Source: Bacteroidota bacterium (GTDB lineage Bacteria; Bacteroidota; Bacteroidia; Cytophagales; Cytophagaceae). From it: a stretch of DNA of 64,000 bases. Under the pieces are notes generated by a model. That model did not search any database and had not been told where the DNA came from. It saw only the letters and a program-made list of their open reading frames with translations. The stretch covers positions 1 to 64,000 of the forward strand of contig JAEVZS010000032.1 of assembly GCA_023392125.1 (NCBI GenBank), in the 5' to 3' direction. The position numbers were made by a program, and so were the translations under genes. Shown here one piece after another: positions 9,672-20,407 of the stretch (position 1 is its first letter; each line of letters begins with the position of its first letter).

Positions 9672-12600
9672 CTAAGGTACGATAAACTGAGTACTTTCCG
9701 ATATGCCGTAATCGGTTGTAACCCTGACAATATAGGTTCCGGGTGCCAGCACCGAAGTACCTATGTACTGATTCTGGTATCCGTTCAGATAACCGTTGTA
9801 GACCGTTAGCTTCAGCGTACCGATCAGATCATAGACGGCAATAGTGGTAATACCATTTTGCGGAAGGTCCATAGCAACATTCGTCCCCCACATCTCAGCC
9901 GGATTGGGAAATACATTCAGACCAATCGCACTGCCTGACGCTATCTGACCCTGTATGGCGAAGCGATAAGGAGAAAGGGCCCCGTTGGTAAAGACCTGCA
10001 CAATGGCATCCGCATCCTCTCCCGCCTGATAGCTTATAGAAAAATCAACCTGATCATTCGGAGCTATTCGGGTTACCGTTGGCAGCACTACAGAAAAGTT
10101 GTCTTCATCCGATACTACAATATCCCGGATATCCAAGCTGTCACAACCCGTATTTCGCAGACGGAAGGTATGCGATACGGGAGAGCTGACAGCGCCAAAG
10201 TCCGTATTATTTGTCAGCGAAGGTGTCAGGTCTTCATGTTCTATGTCCATATTGCTATCAGAGCGCACCAGCAATACGCCAATATCGGCAAGCGAGCGCC
10301 CGCTGAGTGTTTTTCCTCCGGTAAACACTGCCAGCATTTCAAAAGTCACATCATCGACAGGTAATGTATAGTCCACTCCGTCCCGGATTACCTTGATAAC
10401 AATGGTTTCCCCTTCCTCAAAACCGTTTTTTACCGGTCCTCCATCATGTCCGGATACCGGTACGGTAAAGTTGAGCGGGCTGGTACCTACCACGGTACTA
10501 CCTCCCAGCTTGCTAAATCCGCACTGATCGATGTAATAAACTCTGACTTCATCAGTAGCCCTCAGATAGTCACACCGGAACTGTAAATTAACAAAATGCA
10601 AAGGCATAATCACCGAAGACGGTACATAAGGTACGGCTGTACTGACCAGCCTGGGTTCTGATGCCGTGCCCCAATGTCCCAATGCTCCAAAATTATCCGT
10701 GGCAGTTATATATACTTCCAGACCACGCTCACTCATATAGGAAGCAGGTACAGTTACGGAATACACATTGGTATTGCTGACCGGCCCTACAGACACTTTA
10801 TGAAATACAGCTGGAGAACCGGCCGGACGATAGTAGACTGCTATATCCGCAACTTCGATTGTCAGATCAGAAACAGTAAATTGCAGTGTGTAATTGGTGC
10901 ATTGAGGGGAAAGTAAACTGCTGAGCACATCTATTTCAGGCGCCTCATTGGGAAGTACAGCCACTGTCCAGGCAAAAAAGTCTTCTTCCCTACTCGGAGT
11001 CTTCAGCAGATCTCCATTGGCATAATCCGCTACTACATAATATTTAAAACCCGGATGGAAGACCTGTATGGCAGGAACTTCGAAAAAATAAACCCGCTGT
11101 GTCTCCGGACTCAGCAAATCCGGGCTCATGGTGTATCTGGTAAAGGTGGTACCATTCAGCTCGGCTATGTAAATATCGACATTGCTCGCAAAAGGCGCTG
11201 AGGGATCATCGACCACTACTTCCAGTCTCAGGCTGGCAGATGCAGGAACCGCCGTATAATCCAGCAAGGCTGTACCAGGCATACGGGTTATATACGCCTT
11301 GTCGGCCTCCGGAGTATAGTACCCGGTATCTTCCACGTTTGTGTCTTCTTTCAAACTAATAATTACTTCCCTTAGAACGGAATTTCTGGTTTTCTTATCC
11401 GGACAATACCTCAAGGTATATTTATTGGAAATGGAGCCACCTATTTCCGTAAGTATATCGTCCATAGGAGCCAGGATATTATAGCGTTTTCCATTGGTCC
11501 GGGTACTCACTTCTCCATAAGTGGCATCGTAAGCAGTACTGGACGGAATCATGGAATACACCCTGATTTGTCCGGCATTGAGCTGACTGATTACCTGCTC
11601 TCTGGTGGTTGGTCCCAGATTGGAACCGGTAGCGTTTTCATCGGTAATCAGGATAAATACCTTATCGGCATTGGGCCTGAAACTTAAATCGCCAGCTGCC
11701 AGTGACAGCGCTTCGTATCCTCTTTCTATCGAACCGCTGGTATTGTTGCGCAGAAGAATAGTTTTGAATACATTGACATCACCGGTAAAATAGCTTACCG
11801 GATAAACCAGCGCATCCTCCGCTTCAATTTTCTCAATGGGGCTGCTGCTTTGCCCGAAACGTACCAGAGCAAAACGGCTATCTCTGCCGGAAGCCGACAG
11901 ATTGTCTACAAAATCTTCGATATTAGCAAGCACCGCAGCCTGCTCATCACCCATGCTCCCGCTATTATCCATCAGGATCACGACATCCACCGCTCTTTCT
12001 ATATCCTGTGGGCCCCACAAACGAAGACAGCCCAGCTGCTCACTTCCGTTTTCATGAACAATCAGATCATTTATCGACAAACCGGATTCAAACTCTCCAT
12101 CTACATTGTAGACAAAATCCACAAACACGGCTTCCGGAAAATTATCATCATGAACGGCTGTAATCTCAAGGGTTTTGAGACCGGATTGAATACGGCTGTT
12201 CGCTCCTGCGGCTGGTTGGTATCCCGGTACAGGAAGCAGCGTGGTAATTACTTTTCCCTGCTCGAGCTCCATACCAGATATGGTCCAGCCGGTGCTTTCA
12301 AAGGAAGCGTCTGAACTCAGCTCCAATGCAAACTGAATGGTTTTGCCCGCATAGCCGCTGATGTTCATATAGCTTGTCCGGGGACCGGTCTTTCCAGTAT
12401 TTCTCTGCACTACCCGCCAGCTTGCTCCGCTGTCTGCCGAAATCAGCACCTGTCCGAAATCATAATCGGATTCCAATGAAAAATATTCATCCATGCTTAA
12501 CCTGAGCACTTCATCCGAAGCAATTGGCGGAAGAGATAAAAACGGACTCGTTGCCCTTAATAAGGCATTTGACTCATACGCCCCTGTTGTAATGCCCGCA

Positions 12601-12821
12601 CCGCTGCCGGTATACCAACCGTTGAGATTCCAGGAACTGAACCCGGCACCGCTTACAGAATATAGTGTTCTGGTGTCCAGCAAACCCCTACCCTGTTCCG
12701 TTACAACAGTGTTCAGCTGATTTTTAAGAGGTGCCTCATCCGACACATTCTGAGCATGACTGACGGATATCCCTGACAAAACCAGAGCTATCAGCCAATG
12801 TAAAACGATCTTTCTAAACAT
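9672..12821 (-). CDS. T9SS-secreted VWA-domain surface protein
   Basis: A 1049-aa protein with a signal peptide (about 1-23, ending SHAQ). A von Willebrand A domain lies at about 277-470, with the metal-ion-dependent adhesion motif D285-N-S-G-S289. A Hydin/ASPM-like beta domain follows at about 870-955 (FGAVSSPVSHTFRLRNTGCDSLDI). The T9SS sorting domain occupies about 965-1049 (LNVFPNPAEMWGTNVAM...APGTYIVRVTTDYGISE). VWA domains mediate metal-dependent protein binding, so an adhesin or matrix protein is likely. It lies 45 bp after the 2492-aa gene and is probably co-transcribed with it. Confidence 0.9.
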   Translation of the reverse strand: MFRKIVLHWLIALVLSGISVSHAQNVSDEAPLKNQLNTVVTEQGRGLLDTRTLYSVSGAGFSSWNLNGWYTGSGAGITTGAYESNALLRATSPFLSLPPIASDEVLRLSMDEYFSLESDYDFGQVLISADSGASWRVVQRNTGKTGPRTSYMNISGYAGKTIQFALELSSDASFESTGWTISGMELEQGKVITTLLPVPGYQPAAGANSRIQSGLKTLEITAVHDDNFPEAVFVDFVYNVDGEFESGLSINDLIVHENGSEQLGCLRLWGPQDIERAVDVVILMDNSGSMGDEQAAVLANIEDFVDNLSASGRDSRFALVRFGQSSSPIEKIEAEDALVYPVSYFTGDVNVFKTILLRNNTSGSIERGYEALSLAAGDLSFRPNADKVFILITDENATGSNLGPTTREQVISQLNAGQIRVYSMIPSSTAYDATYGEVSTRTNGKRYNILAPMDDILTEIGGSISNKYTLRYCPDKKTRNSVLREVIISLKEDTNVEDTGYYTPEADKAYITRMPGTALLDYTAVPASASLRLEVVVDDPSAPFASNVDIYIAELNGTTFTRYTMSPDLLSPETQRVYFFEVPAIQVFHPGFKYYVVADYANGDLLKTPSREEDFFAWTVAVLPNEAPEIDVLSSLLSPQCTNYTLQFTVSDLTIEVADIAVYYRPAGSPAVFHKVSVGPVSNTNVYSVTVPASYMSERGLEVYITATDNFGALGHWGTASEPRLVSTAVPYVPSSVIMPLHFVNLQFRCDYLRATDEVRVYYIDQCGFSKLGGSTVVGTSPLNFTVPVSGHDGGPVKNGFEEGETIVIKVIRDGVDYTLPVDDVTFEMLAVFTGGKTLSGRSLADIGVLLVRSDSNMDIEHEDLTPSLTNNTDFGAVSSPVSHTFRLRNTGCDSLDIRDIVVSDEDNFSVVLPTVTRIAPNDQVDFSISYQAGEDADAIVQVFTNGALSPYRFAIQGQIASGSAIGLNVFPNPAEMWGTNVAMDLPQNGITTIAVYDLIGTLKLTVYNGYLNGYQNQYIGTSVLAPGTYIVRVTTDYGISESTQFIVP

Positions 12822-12866
12822 GATATAAAAATTGATTATTGTAAAAAAATGTAAAAACTAAAAGGA

Positions 12867-15800
12867 CTACCTGATGATGACCATTTTCTTTTTATCAAAT
12901 GGTTTCCCGTCCAGATAAAGAGTATAGACATAAACCCCGGATGCGTAGTTGACCAGGCTAATGCTCACCTGCCCGTTGCCCCGGCCAGTTATCCGGTGTT
13001 TTTCCATCAATGCCCCTCTGTGAAGCTCATTGATTTCCATATATGCCTCTTGTACTGTGTGCGGAACAAAGAAGCTGACCATTGACTCATCAACCGCCGG
13101 ATTGGGTGTATTCTGTGCAAGAAAAGCATAGGCCGGTGCATCGCTAACAGCATTTTTCGAGGCAATCACGGCTGTAGAGACCGCCTGATCCGAGCATGAG
13201 CAGCTGAGATTATACAGCTTGAGCATATGACAGGCTTCCCAGGCAATGCTCATACCTGAGTTCGCCAGCCGGGCCAGTACCAGACTATCCGAAGCGGTAA
13301 AGCGATATGATGCAGGACTATTCAGATTATTGATTCTGCCTAGTACATCGAAATACTCTTTTTGCCCCAGCTGATCAGCATTAAGTTCACGAACGCTCAA
13401 CTCATTCAGTATAATTTGAAAAACGGCATAGTCTCCCCGTGCGAAAGCCTTACGCACTTCCTGTAATAGCTCATTGATTTCCGCTGTAACCAGATCGGAC
13501 AACGTAAGCACAGACTGGTAATCCGGAACAGCCGGAGCCCTTCTTGACACAGGCGCTGAGCACAGATCATCTCTTGTGAGGCTGGTAGTAACGATAGTCA
13601 CACTGCCACCGGTAGCCCCGCCTATAGCCGATACATTTTCTTCCGCTATCGAATACCGGTAATAGGTAAAGCCCGTAGCCAGACCATTATTTGCAACAGT
13701 AGTACTTATGCCTGGAAAGGCATTGGCTCCACCCTGCGAGGCTGAACCCAGCGCAGCAACAGGACTGGCCGTACGTATTTCGATACCAGTGGTATTATCC
13801 AGCTGCGTATTGACAAAGGTATTGCAGCTGACACTGTATGTATAATCCACATTGTTAAACAGACTCAGACCGGTTTCCACATTCTGTACCCGGTTTCGTT
13901 CCACTCCGATGTTGTCGTAGTTGACAAACAGACCATACTTTACCCGTTCGATTTCATTAGCCTGCACATGCACAGCATTAATAGCCTGAATTCCGAATTT
14001 CTGATGACTCACTGCTGCCACATTGTTTCCGATGACATTATTGGCGGAAACAATACCGCCTGAAACGGCAATTCCGAATATATTACCTGCCGGAGACCAG
14101 TTATAAGACTGCGCAGACAGCGCATTAACATATACTGTATTGTTTCTGACCAGCAATCCACCAGTATTGGTCAGACCCTGTATACCTGAATAATAAAAGT
14201 TTTCGATGGTATTGCCATTGATGTCAACCAGATAGTTTTCATCACCGGGGCTGTTTTGTACCACAATCCCCAGCCCGCAGTGATTGATGTCGTTGTTGCG
14301 AATAATATACTGCTGATATTCGCTGCCCACATGTGTCCAGAGGTATACACCCATAGAGGAGTATTGGCCTGTCCGGGGTGAGAGCATGGTTGCGGGGGTA
14401 CAGTCAAAGCTATTGGAACTTATCGTATTGTTCGCATAGTATGACCGGGCACGAGGCAAGTAGATATGTTGGTAATTGTTATAAAAACGGGTATTGGAAA
14501 CTCTTAGACGGTAGCGATCCGATGGCACTCCGCTAATCATCCGGGGTTGATCCAGCGGATTCGAAGGCACGGTAGCCACAATACCATACTGGGCATTGCT
14601 GATTGCCGAATTGTTATGGCTGTATATCTCCACTCCTTCCGTTCCTGGATCCCTTACATCCAGCTCGATCCCATACCACATGATTTCACAGGCAGCGGTA
14701 ATAGTTGCTCCGTTAAGCTCCAGCGTAGCGTTTTTGCCTACCGTAATTCTGCTTCCTGTCACATTCGTACCGCTGGCAGCGCCCTCTACATAAAATACCG
14801 TACCCGGACGCAGAGTATAATGCCCTTCTTTGAACTCAATATCACCCAGTACATGATAGCTTCCCTCAAAAGTGCCACCTCCAGTATAGGTAGTTTTTGA
14901 GCCGTAATTCCCCAGATTTTCGGGAAAAGCTGTTTGTGAGCTGTACAACCGCTGACAGTCCTGAGGACAATTGCTATCCGTATCCGATATTTCCAGCTCA
15001 TACTCCCCTGTATTCAGAGCATTTCCTTCCACCACCAGATAGTAATCGCCGGGAGCAAGACTGGTCGTATTGATCAGTGAGCCGGTTGACTGCTCACAGT
15101 TCCCGTGGTCGTTGTTGTAGGTGATTCGTGTACCATTGGCCATCAGCAAATGGATATAGGTATCCAGCGAAGACGTGCAGGTCGAAAAACGCAGGGTCTT
15201 CGGAGCGCTGAGGCTGAATTTGTAAAACACATCATGGCTTGACTGGTCTGCATAGGTATTGCCGAAGCACTGCTCAAAGGTATTGCGCTGTCTGTCCGAG
15301 TAGCTGCGGCAATGGGTCAGATCCCCTATTACAATCGGATTGGTCATACTGGCTCCCGGCCGGCTGCCATCCATAAGCATAACTTCCACTTCTACATTGC
15401 CTGTCTGGTAATCCGTCCCCTCAGCGACAATATAATAGGTACCGGCGCCCAGCTCCAGCTCTGCAGAACTACGTTCTGCCATACATAGGCGCCAGTACAG
15501 AGCACCGGATGCCAGCACACTGTGCGAAGCATCCAGCACATGCAGCCAGGTATGAAAATCTGACCTGCACAGGGATATGGCTACGGTACCAGCCTGCGCG
15601 AGGATAAAGGAATAGAACACATCATCGCTGACCTGATTGGCACTGCCTGCATAGGTGTTTCCGTAACAACGCTCCGGTGTATTACCAGTACGGCTACTTA
15701 CCAGCTGGCAGGGCTCCAGTATTCCCAACGCAATGGGGCTGGCAAGAGAAGCGCCGGGACGCTGGGCATAGTTTCTAACCTGAATATCAACCAAACCCGC

Positions 15801-18800
15801 AAGATTGGAATATCCTTCGCAGACAATCACATAGGTTCCTTTCACCAGATTGCTGCGCAGGTAGGACATCCGGTACAGAGGATACGATGCTCCGCAGATA
15901 CTATGATCATCGTTGGACATGAGCCGGTTGCCTGCCTCATCCAGCAAATGAAGAAAGGTATCAAAGGACGATCCGCACAGAGATATTTCCACATCCGAAT
16001 CGTATTCCAGCTCAAAGCGCAGGAATACATCGGGGCTGATTTTTCCGTTGGAATGCCCCTTGGCGGCATCGTAGTCATTGCCAAAGCAGCCGGTAGCGGT
16101 ATTAAACTGACCGGTATAGGTATTGCAGGCAGTCAACCGGCCGATTTCAACAGGATTATATATAGTTGCCCCCTCCGGAGTCGGATAAAATACTACTGGC
16201 AGGGTGTTCGGCTCCCCCTTACAACCAGCCGCATTGGTTTCTGTCACAGAAATCACTCCTTCGGTATCGCCCATATGCACGACAATGCTGTTGCTTCCCT
16301 GACCACTCACCAGGACAGCCCCTGCCGGAACGATCCACTGATAGACGGACCCGCTGGTGAACGGCACACTGTATGTCAGCGATCCGGCCTGCCTGCAAAC
16401 CGTAGCAGGTCCTGATATGCTCAGCGATCCGGGACGCTCATGCACCACCAGACTGATATAGGGAGCATTGCTGCCCTGGCAACCTTCCACTTCCGTGCGA
16501 ACATAGATGTCTCCCTCCAGCGCTTCGCTGGCTGCAAAGCTGATCGCATTGGCTTTAGTACGCACCGACCGGCCAGGAAACTCCCAGATATACTCGGCCT
16601 CCTCTATGGCCGGGAAGGCCACAATATCGACCGCTTCGCCCTCACAGACGACCGATTGCTGTATCTCCGGCACCGCATGGGGCTGCACATCACGCACAAT
16701 GGCAAACGTTGTATCGGAAATAGCACAGCCAGTCGTATCTTCATACGTATAGATGATGGCATGGCTTCCCGTACCGGCATTGTTTACATCAAAGGAATGC
16801 CCGGATACAACATCGGTACCGGACCAGGTGCCGCCTGCCGGTTGTCCGGACAGAAGTGCCTCAATAAACTGATTACTGCAAAATGCCTGCTCAGGCCCGG
16901 CATCCACCAGCGGGCCTACGCTTACATCTTTTACGACCGAATCCCTGCATCCGTAGCTGTCCGTATAGGTATACACAACCGGATAGGTACCGATAGCCAG
17001 CCCGGTATTCTGAAATACACCGGCTGATGTAACATGATCACCGCTCCATATACCACCCAAAGGACTATGCCCGGTCAGTGTTAGCACAGAGTCTGTATGG
17101 CAGATCGCCTGTGCATCACCGGCATCAACTTCCGGCAAAGGTCGCACAGCCATCGTCCTGAAAGATGGTGCGCTCGTACAGCCGTTCATTGTCGCGGTCG
17201 CCTTATAGGTTCCTGCCATTTCCGGAGTAATATTCACCAAAAAAGTTATAGGGAAAGATATCCCACTGAGTAGTGAATCATCAGGGGAATAAAGGCGAAA
17301 ATGTGTTTGAAGAATGTTTGACCCACTAAAAACAACCGGAAATACAGGTGTTTTATCACAAATGTCTGCCGGAATCGAAAAACCCGGAGGGTTGGGCACC
17401 GCATATACCCTTACCACTCTGCTATCAGCCCGGATACAGCCATGCACATCCGTGTAGGTATAGGTAAGTGTATGCGCTACATTGAGACTGACACTGTTTA
17501 TTTCAAATAATCCGGATGAGGATACTCCGTTGCCGCTCCATATGCCGCCTGCCGGTGAAAAACCCGGAAGGACCGTATCGGCATCATTGGCACAGAAGCG
17601 CAGATCCGCTCCGGCATCTACTACCGGAGCGGTGGTAAAAGTCCGAGAGGCGGAAGCCAGCCAGCCGGTTTCGTTGCAGGCTATGGAAAGCGTAACCCTG
17701 TATTCGGAGCAGGGCTCAAAGGTATAACTGAGCAGAGCTTTCAGGTTCACGACCGATGCTGCCCCCTCCACAACCGCCGTCTGCTTATTGATATAGCTTC
17801 CGCCCGAATATTTCTCCACCTCCCAGCGTACCCGGTTGGCATAGCTGGTGCCCGCCGGATTGGCTGTCACTGAAAAAGCCGGTCCGGAATCGTAATCCAC
17901 CGCTACCGAAAGCTGTACTTCCGGTACTGCGGCATCATAATAATAGCAAGGGCTCACACAGGTAGCGTTCTGATATTCCGGAAGCGCGGGCGGATTGGTA
18001 CCCAGCACATAGTCATTATCCAGCCCCAATACCTGACTGATTTCCGGCAAATGGTATTCTGAGGACGGAGAGGAACCCGAGCTGACACACAGATGGGCAT
18101 TTTCTTCCAGCTCGAAAACTGATCCCGGCCAGAATATAAAATTGGCCAGGGCTGTTGACGCTGAGGTTCTGGAATAAAAGGTACTACCTGACTGAAAGGT
18201 GACTCTGCCCTCTTCGCTTACTACCACCTTATGATCATCCGAATAAAAGGAACCCTGATTTCCGATGGTAATGGGTTTGTAGATAAAATCCACCAGACTG
18301 CCGTCAATCTCCGGATAGGCGTTGATTTTGGCCTGACCATGACTGGTTCCGGCAGGAACATAGACGGAAGGCAGCCAGTAAAAGTCCAGCTTTTTGCTGA
18401 CTAGTTCATTGCCCGTGCTTTTGAATACCGTAATAAACAGCTCTGCTGTATTCCAACCTCTTCTGATCTGCTGTTCCTGCGGATCAAGTACCAGCACATT
18501 GGGCCAGGCCAGCAGCTCATCGCCCGGATGACCGGGAGTGCCCGGCTCGATCTGCGTATTCCAGACAGAAGGATGTACGTTCGTACCATTGATCTTTATG
18601 CCTGAAAAAGTAACCCCGGTAGCATGCTCTACCGCCTGCCAGGTACCGCTGGTCGTAAAGGTAACATGCAAGCTTCCCTCCTCCGTCTCTTCAAAGACCC
18701 GGGCATCAGTGATGCTCAGCCCCGGTGCAAAGATTTTGAAGCCGGTGGTCTCATCCCATTTGTTGGCTACAATAAAACGGTAACGGAAGGGATTGGCAGG

Positions 18801-20345
18801 ATCGGTAATTGTATTGGGCGTAATACCTATAGGTTCATACAACTCGTTGTTCCACTCATCGGTACCTTCTTTGCAACCATACCCTATATAGCGTCCGTTT
18901 TTGGACAAATTGTGCAGCGTACCATAGTAATCGGTCAGGTACCATTTTTCCTCACTTACCATATAGGCCAGATTGGTAAACAGATAATCACGTGAAAGCT
19001 GACTGACAAAGTTGCCGGTAAGATATGGATTGGTATTGGCCGGATCCAGCTCATACAGCGGCAGAGAAACTATTTTGTTATCTGCGGTAATCAATACAGC
19101 GTTTTCCGCATGTTCAGAAGCATCCAGCCGGTTTACTGACATCAGGCTATAATAATAATCAAGATCCAGCGGATCACGGACACTGTAAAACACCCTGTAT
19201 GCAAGCGGCACAACAGGCATACCGTTCAGCTTATCCATACCAAGCACATGAATACCGTTGCGGTCCGATACCAGCAGCTTGTTTGAGCCTGTGGCCGTAA
19301 ATCCCCCGATATCGGTCGGCTCAGTGAGATTAACTCCTGACGATTCATCCAGCGTACCAATATGCTGTACCTGAAAATTGCCATCCGGTGTATGGCTCAA
19401 CTTCAATACAACGACAGAGGGTTTCATATAGCCCAGATCCAGCACATACAGAAAACCACCTATTTCCTTTATAGCCTGCGGCCGCTGAAATGCATATTCG
19501 CCCGGAGCCGAACCATAATACCAGGGCAATAAGCCCTCACGCATAAAAACGAGCTGCCTGAGTCCTTTGTCGACAATGACTGCGGTCTGAATATAATCAT
19601 GCTCCAAGTAGTCTGTCCGGGAAAAGCTCTGCGAAAAAGCGGTCAGGTCCGTGATCTGCCGGAAAAAGTCTTCGTTGCCCTGCGCATCCGCTTTGGAAAT
19701 CACAGGGCCGAATTCCAGCGTCTGCGTCTTGTTGCCACAGACTTGTATACCTAGTATTTTCTCACACCAGCGAAGCGTAACATTGAGATTATCAAAATTG
19801 ATCTGCCGGAACTCGACATTTCTCTCCGGAACAGATGTAGCACTGTTTTGCAGGTAATGGTCCAGGTAGGAAGCATAGTATTTCGGATGGTCACGGCCGT
19901 GAGCCGGCAGCATGATATAGGAAGCATTGCCGCTGTTCATTCGCATATGCTTCCCGCCCGGTGTTTCCACCGTATAGTGCGCTATGAGCGATCTCCCACC
20001 CCGTTCAGTAAAAGACAAGCGAATACGGATCACTTCCATTTTTCCGGGCTCTTTCAATTCAATAGCATCATCGTAGATACGGACTATTTTATAACCCTTT
20101 ACCAGCAAATGGCTGGAAGGGTTCCGGTACGACAGTTTCTTATAACCTACACTAAAATGGCCGAGAAACTCCTCGTACTGCTGAGGGTCCTCAAAATATC
20201 CCCGAAGCAGATGCCATTCATTGGCCTCAATAAGCTGCGCCACTTTCCTGATTGGATCAGGACCGGCCATACTTTTTCCGGCCAACAGAAGAAATAATGA
20301 AACAAGTAAAAAAACTCTCATAACTTTTATGTATCTAAAAATCAA
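12867..20345 (-). CDS. Giant T9SS surface protein: propeller, PKD/Ig-like, PPC and beta-helix regions
   Basis: A 2492-aa protein, the largest in the window. M9 (20321) gives a cleaner signal peptide (MRVFLLVSLFLLLAGKSMA) than the listed start. In order: an NHL/beta-propeller-like region (about 250-560); beta-sandwich segments; three repeats of the 'VDAG...FC...LSG..P.GG.WSG' type (about 950-1240) and a PKD-like domain (about 1300-1390); three pre-peptidase C-terminal-like domains (about 1400-1800; each has CFGN or CYGN, DVF and a late YY.V.EG or YVIVCEG pattern); a right-handed beta-helix with Asn-rich turns (about 1815-2250); and a T9SS sorting domain in the last ~85 residues (NTPNPAVDESMV...GVYVYTLYLDGK). 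Probably a surface adhesin or glycan-binding protein. No catalytic motif seen. Confidence 0.88.
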   Translation of the reverse strand: MIFRYIKVMRVFLLVSLFLLLAGKSMAGPDPIRKVAQLIEANEWHLLRGYFEDPQQYEEFLGHFSVGYKKLSYRNPSSHLLVKGYKIVRIYDDAIELKEPGKMEVIRIRLSFTERGGRSLIAHYTVETPGGKHMRMNSGNASYIMLPAHGRDHPKYYASYLDHYLQNSATSVPERNVEFRQINFDNLNVTLRWCEKILGIQVCGNKTQTLEFGPVISKADAQGNEDFFRQITDLTAFSQSFSRTDYLEHDYIQTAVIVDKGLRQLVFMREGLLPWYYGSAPGEYAFQRPQAIKEIGGFLYVLDLGYMKPSVVVLKLSHTPDGNFQVQHIGTLDESSGVNLTEPTDIGGFTATGSNKLLVSDRNGIHVLGMDKLNGMPVVPLAYRVFYSVRDPLDLDYYYSLMSVNRLDASEHAENAVLITADNKIVSLPLYELDPANTNPYLTGNFVSQLSRDYLFTNLAYMVSEEKWYLTDYYGTLHNLSKNGRYIGYGCKEGTDEWNNELYEPIGITPNTITDPANPFRYRFIVANKWDETTGFKIFAPGLSITDARVFEETEEGSLHVTFTTSGTWQAVEHATGVTFSGIKINGTNVHPSVWNTQIEPGTPGHPGDELLAWPNVLVLDPQEQQIRRGWNTAELFITVFKSTGNELVSKKLDFYWLPSVYVPAGTSHGQAKINAYPEIDGSLVDFIYKPITIGNQGSFYSDDHKVVVSEEGRVTFQSGSTFYSRTSASTALANFIFWPGSVFELEENAHLCVSSGSSPSSEYHLPEISQVLGLDNDYVLGTNPPALPEYQNATCVSPCYYYDAAVPEVQLSVAVDYDSGPAFSVTANPAGTSYANRVRWEVEKYSGGSYINKQTAVVEGAASVVNLKALLSYTFEPCSEYRVTLSIACNETGWLASASRTFTTAPVVDAGADLRFCANDADTVLPGFSPAGGIWSGNGVSSSGLFEINSVSLNVAHTLTYTYTDVHGCIRADSRVVRVYAVPNPPGFSIPADICDKTPVFPVVFSGSNILQTHFRLYSPDDSLLSGISFPITFLVNITPEMAGTYKATATMNGCTSAPSFRTMAVRPLPEVDAGDAQAICHTDSVLTLTGHSPLGGIWSGDHVTSAGVFQNTGLAIGTYPVVYTYTDSYGCRDSVVKDVSVGPLVDAGPEQAFCSNQFIEALLSGQPAGGTWSGTDVVSGHSFDVNNAGTGSHAIIYTYEDTTGCAISDTTFAIVRDVQPHAVPEIQQSVVCEGEAVDIVAFPAIEEAEYIWEFPGRSVRTKANAISFAASEALEGDIYVRTEVEGCQGSNAPYISLVVHERPGSLSISGPATVCRQAGSLTYSVPFTSGSVYQWIVPAGAVLVSGQGSNSIVVHMGDTEGVISVTETNAAGCKGEPNTLPVVFYPTPEGATIYNPVEIGRLTACNTYTGQFNTATGCFGNDYDAAKGHSNGKISPDVFLRFELEYDSDVEISLCGSSFDTFLHLLDEAGNRLMSNDDHSICGASYPLYRMSYLRSNLVKGTYVIVCEGYSNLAGLVDIQVRNYAQRPGASLASPIALGILEPCQLVSSRTGNTPERCYGNTYAGSANQVSDDVFYSFILAQAGTVAISLCRSDFHTWLHVLDASHSVLASGALYWRLCMAERSSAELELGAGTYYIVAEGTDYQTGNVEVEVMLMDGSRPGASMTNPIVIGDLTHCRSYSDRQRNTFEQCFGNTYADQSSHDVFYKFSLSAPKTLRFSTCTSSLDTYIHLLMANGTRITYNNDHGNCEQSTGSLINTTSLAPGDYYLVVEGNALNTGEYELEISDTDSNCPQDCQRLYSSQTAFPENLGNYGSKTTYTGGGTFEGSYHVLGDIEFKEGHYTLRPGTVFYVEGAASGTNVTGSRITVGKNATLELNGATITAACEIMWYGIELDVRDPGTEGVEIYSHNNSAISNAQYGIVATVPSNPLDQPRMISGVPSDRYRLRVSNTRFYNNYQHIYLPRARSYYANNTISSNSFDCTPATMLSPRTGQYSSMGVYLWTHVGSEYQQYIIRNNDINHCGLGIVVQNSPGDENYLVDINGNTIENFYYSGIQGLTNTGGLLVRNNTVYVNALSAQSYNWSPAGNIFGIAVSGGIVSANNVIGNNVAAVSHQKFGIQAINAVHVQANEIERVKYGLFVNYDNIGVERNRVQNVETGLSLFNNVDYTYSVSCNTFVNTQLDNTTGIEIRTASPVAALGSASQGGANAFPGISTTVANNGLATGFTYYRYSIAEENVSAIGGATGGSVTIVTTSLTRDDLCSAPVSRRAPAVPDYQSVLTLSDLVTAEINELLQEVRKAFARGDYAVFQIILNELSVRELNADQLGQKEYFDVLGRINNLNSPASYRFTASDSLVLARLANSGMSIAWEACHMLKLYNLSCSCSDQAVSTAVIASKNAVSDAPAYAFLAQNTPNPAVDESMVSFFVPHTVQEAYMEINELHRGALMEKHRITGRGNGQVSISLVNYASGVYVYTLYLDGKPFDKKKMVIIR

Positions 20346-20353
20346 TATATAAA

Positions 20354-20371
20354 AATGACTAAATAGTCATT
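20354..20371 (-). promoter_or_regulatory. Palindrome upstream of the giant surface-protein gene
   Basis: AATGACTA-AA-TAGTCATT is an 8+2+8 bp palindrome 9 nt upstream of the listed start of the 2492-aa gene (33 nt from the M9 start). It could be an operator or an mRNA hairpin affecting translation. Assignment rests on symmetry and position only. Confidence 0.35.
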
Positions 20372-20407
20372 AAATAAACTAAAAAGTAATTTCTGACCAA
20401 GACCTTT

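Noticed and set aside
15903..17027. Plus-strand ORFs of 170-195 aa inside the 2492-aa gene
   Set aside because: Shadow frames in a moderately GC-rich coding region; no domain recognised.
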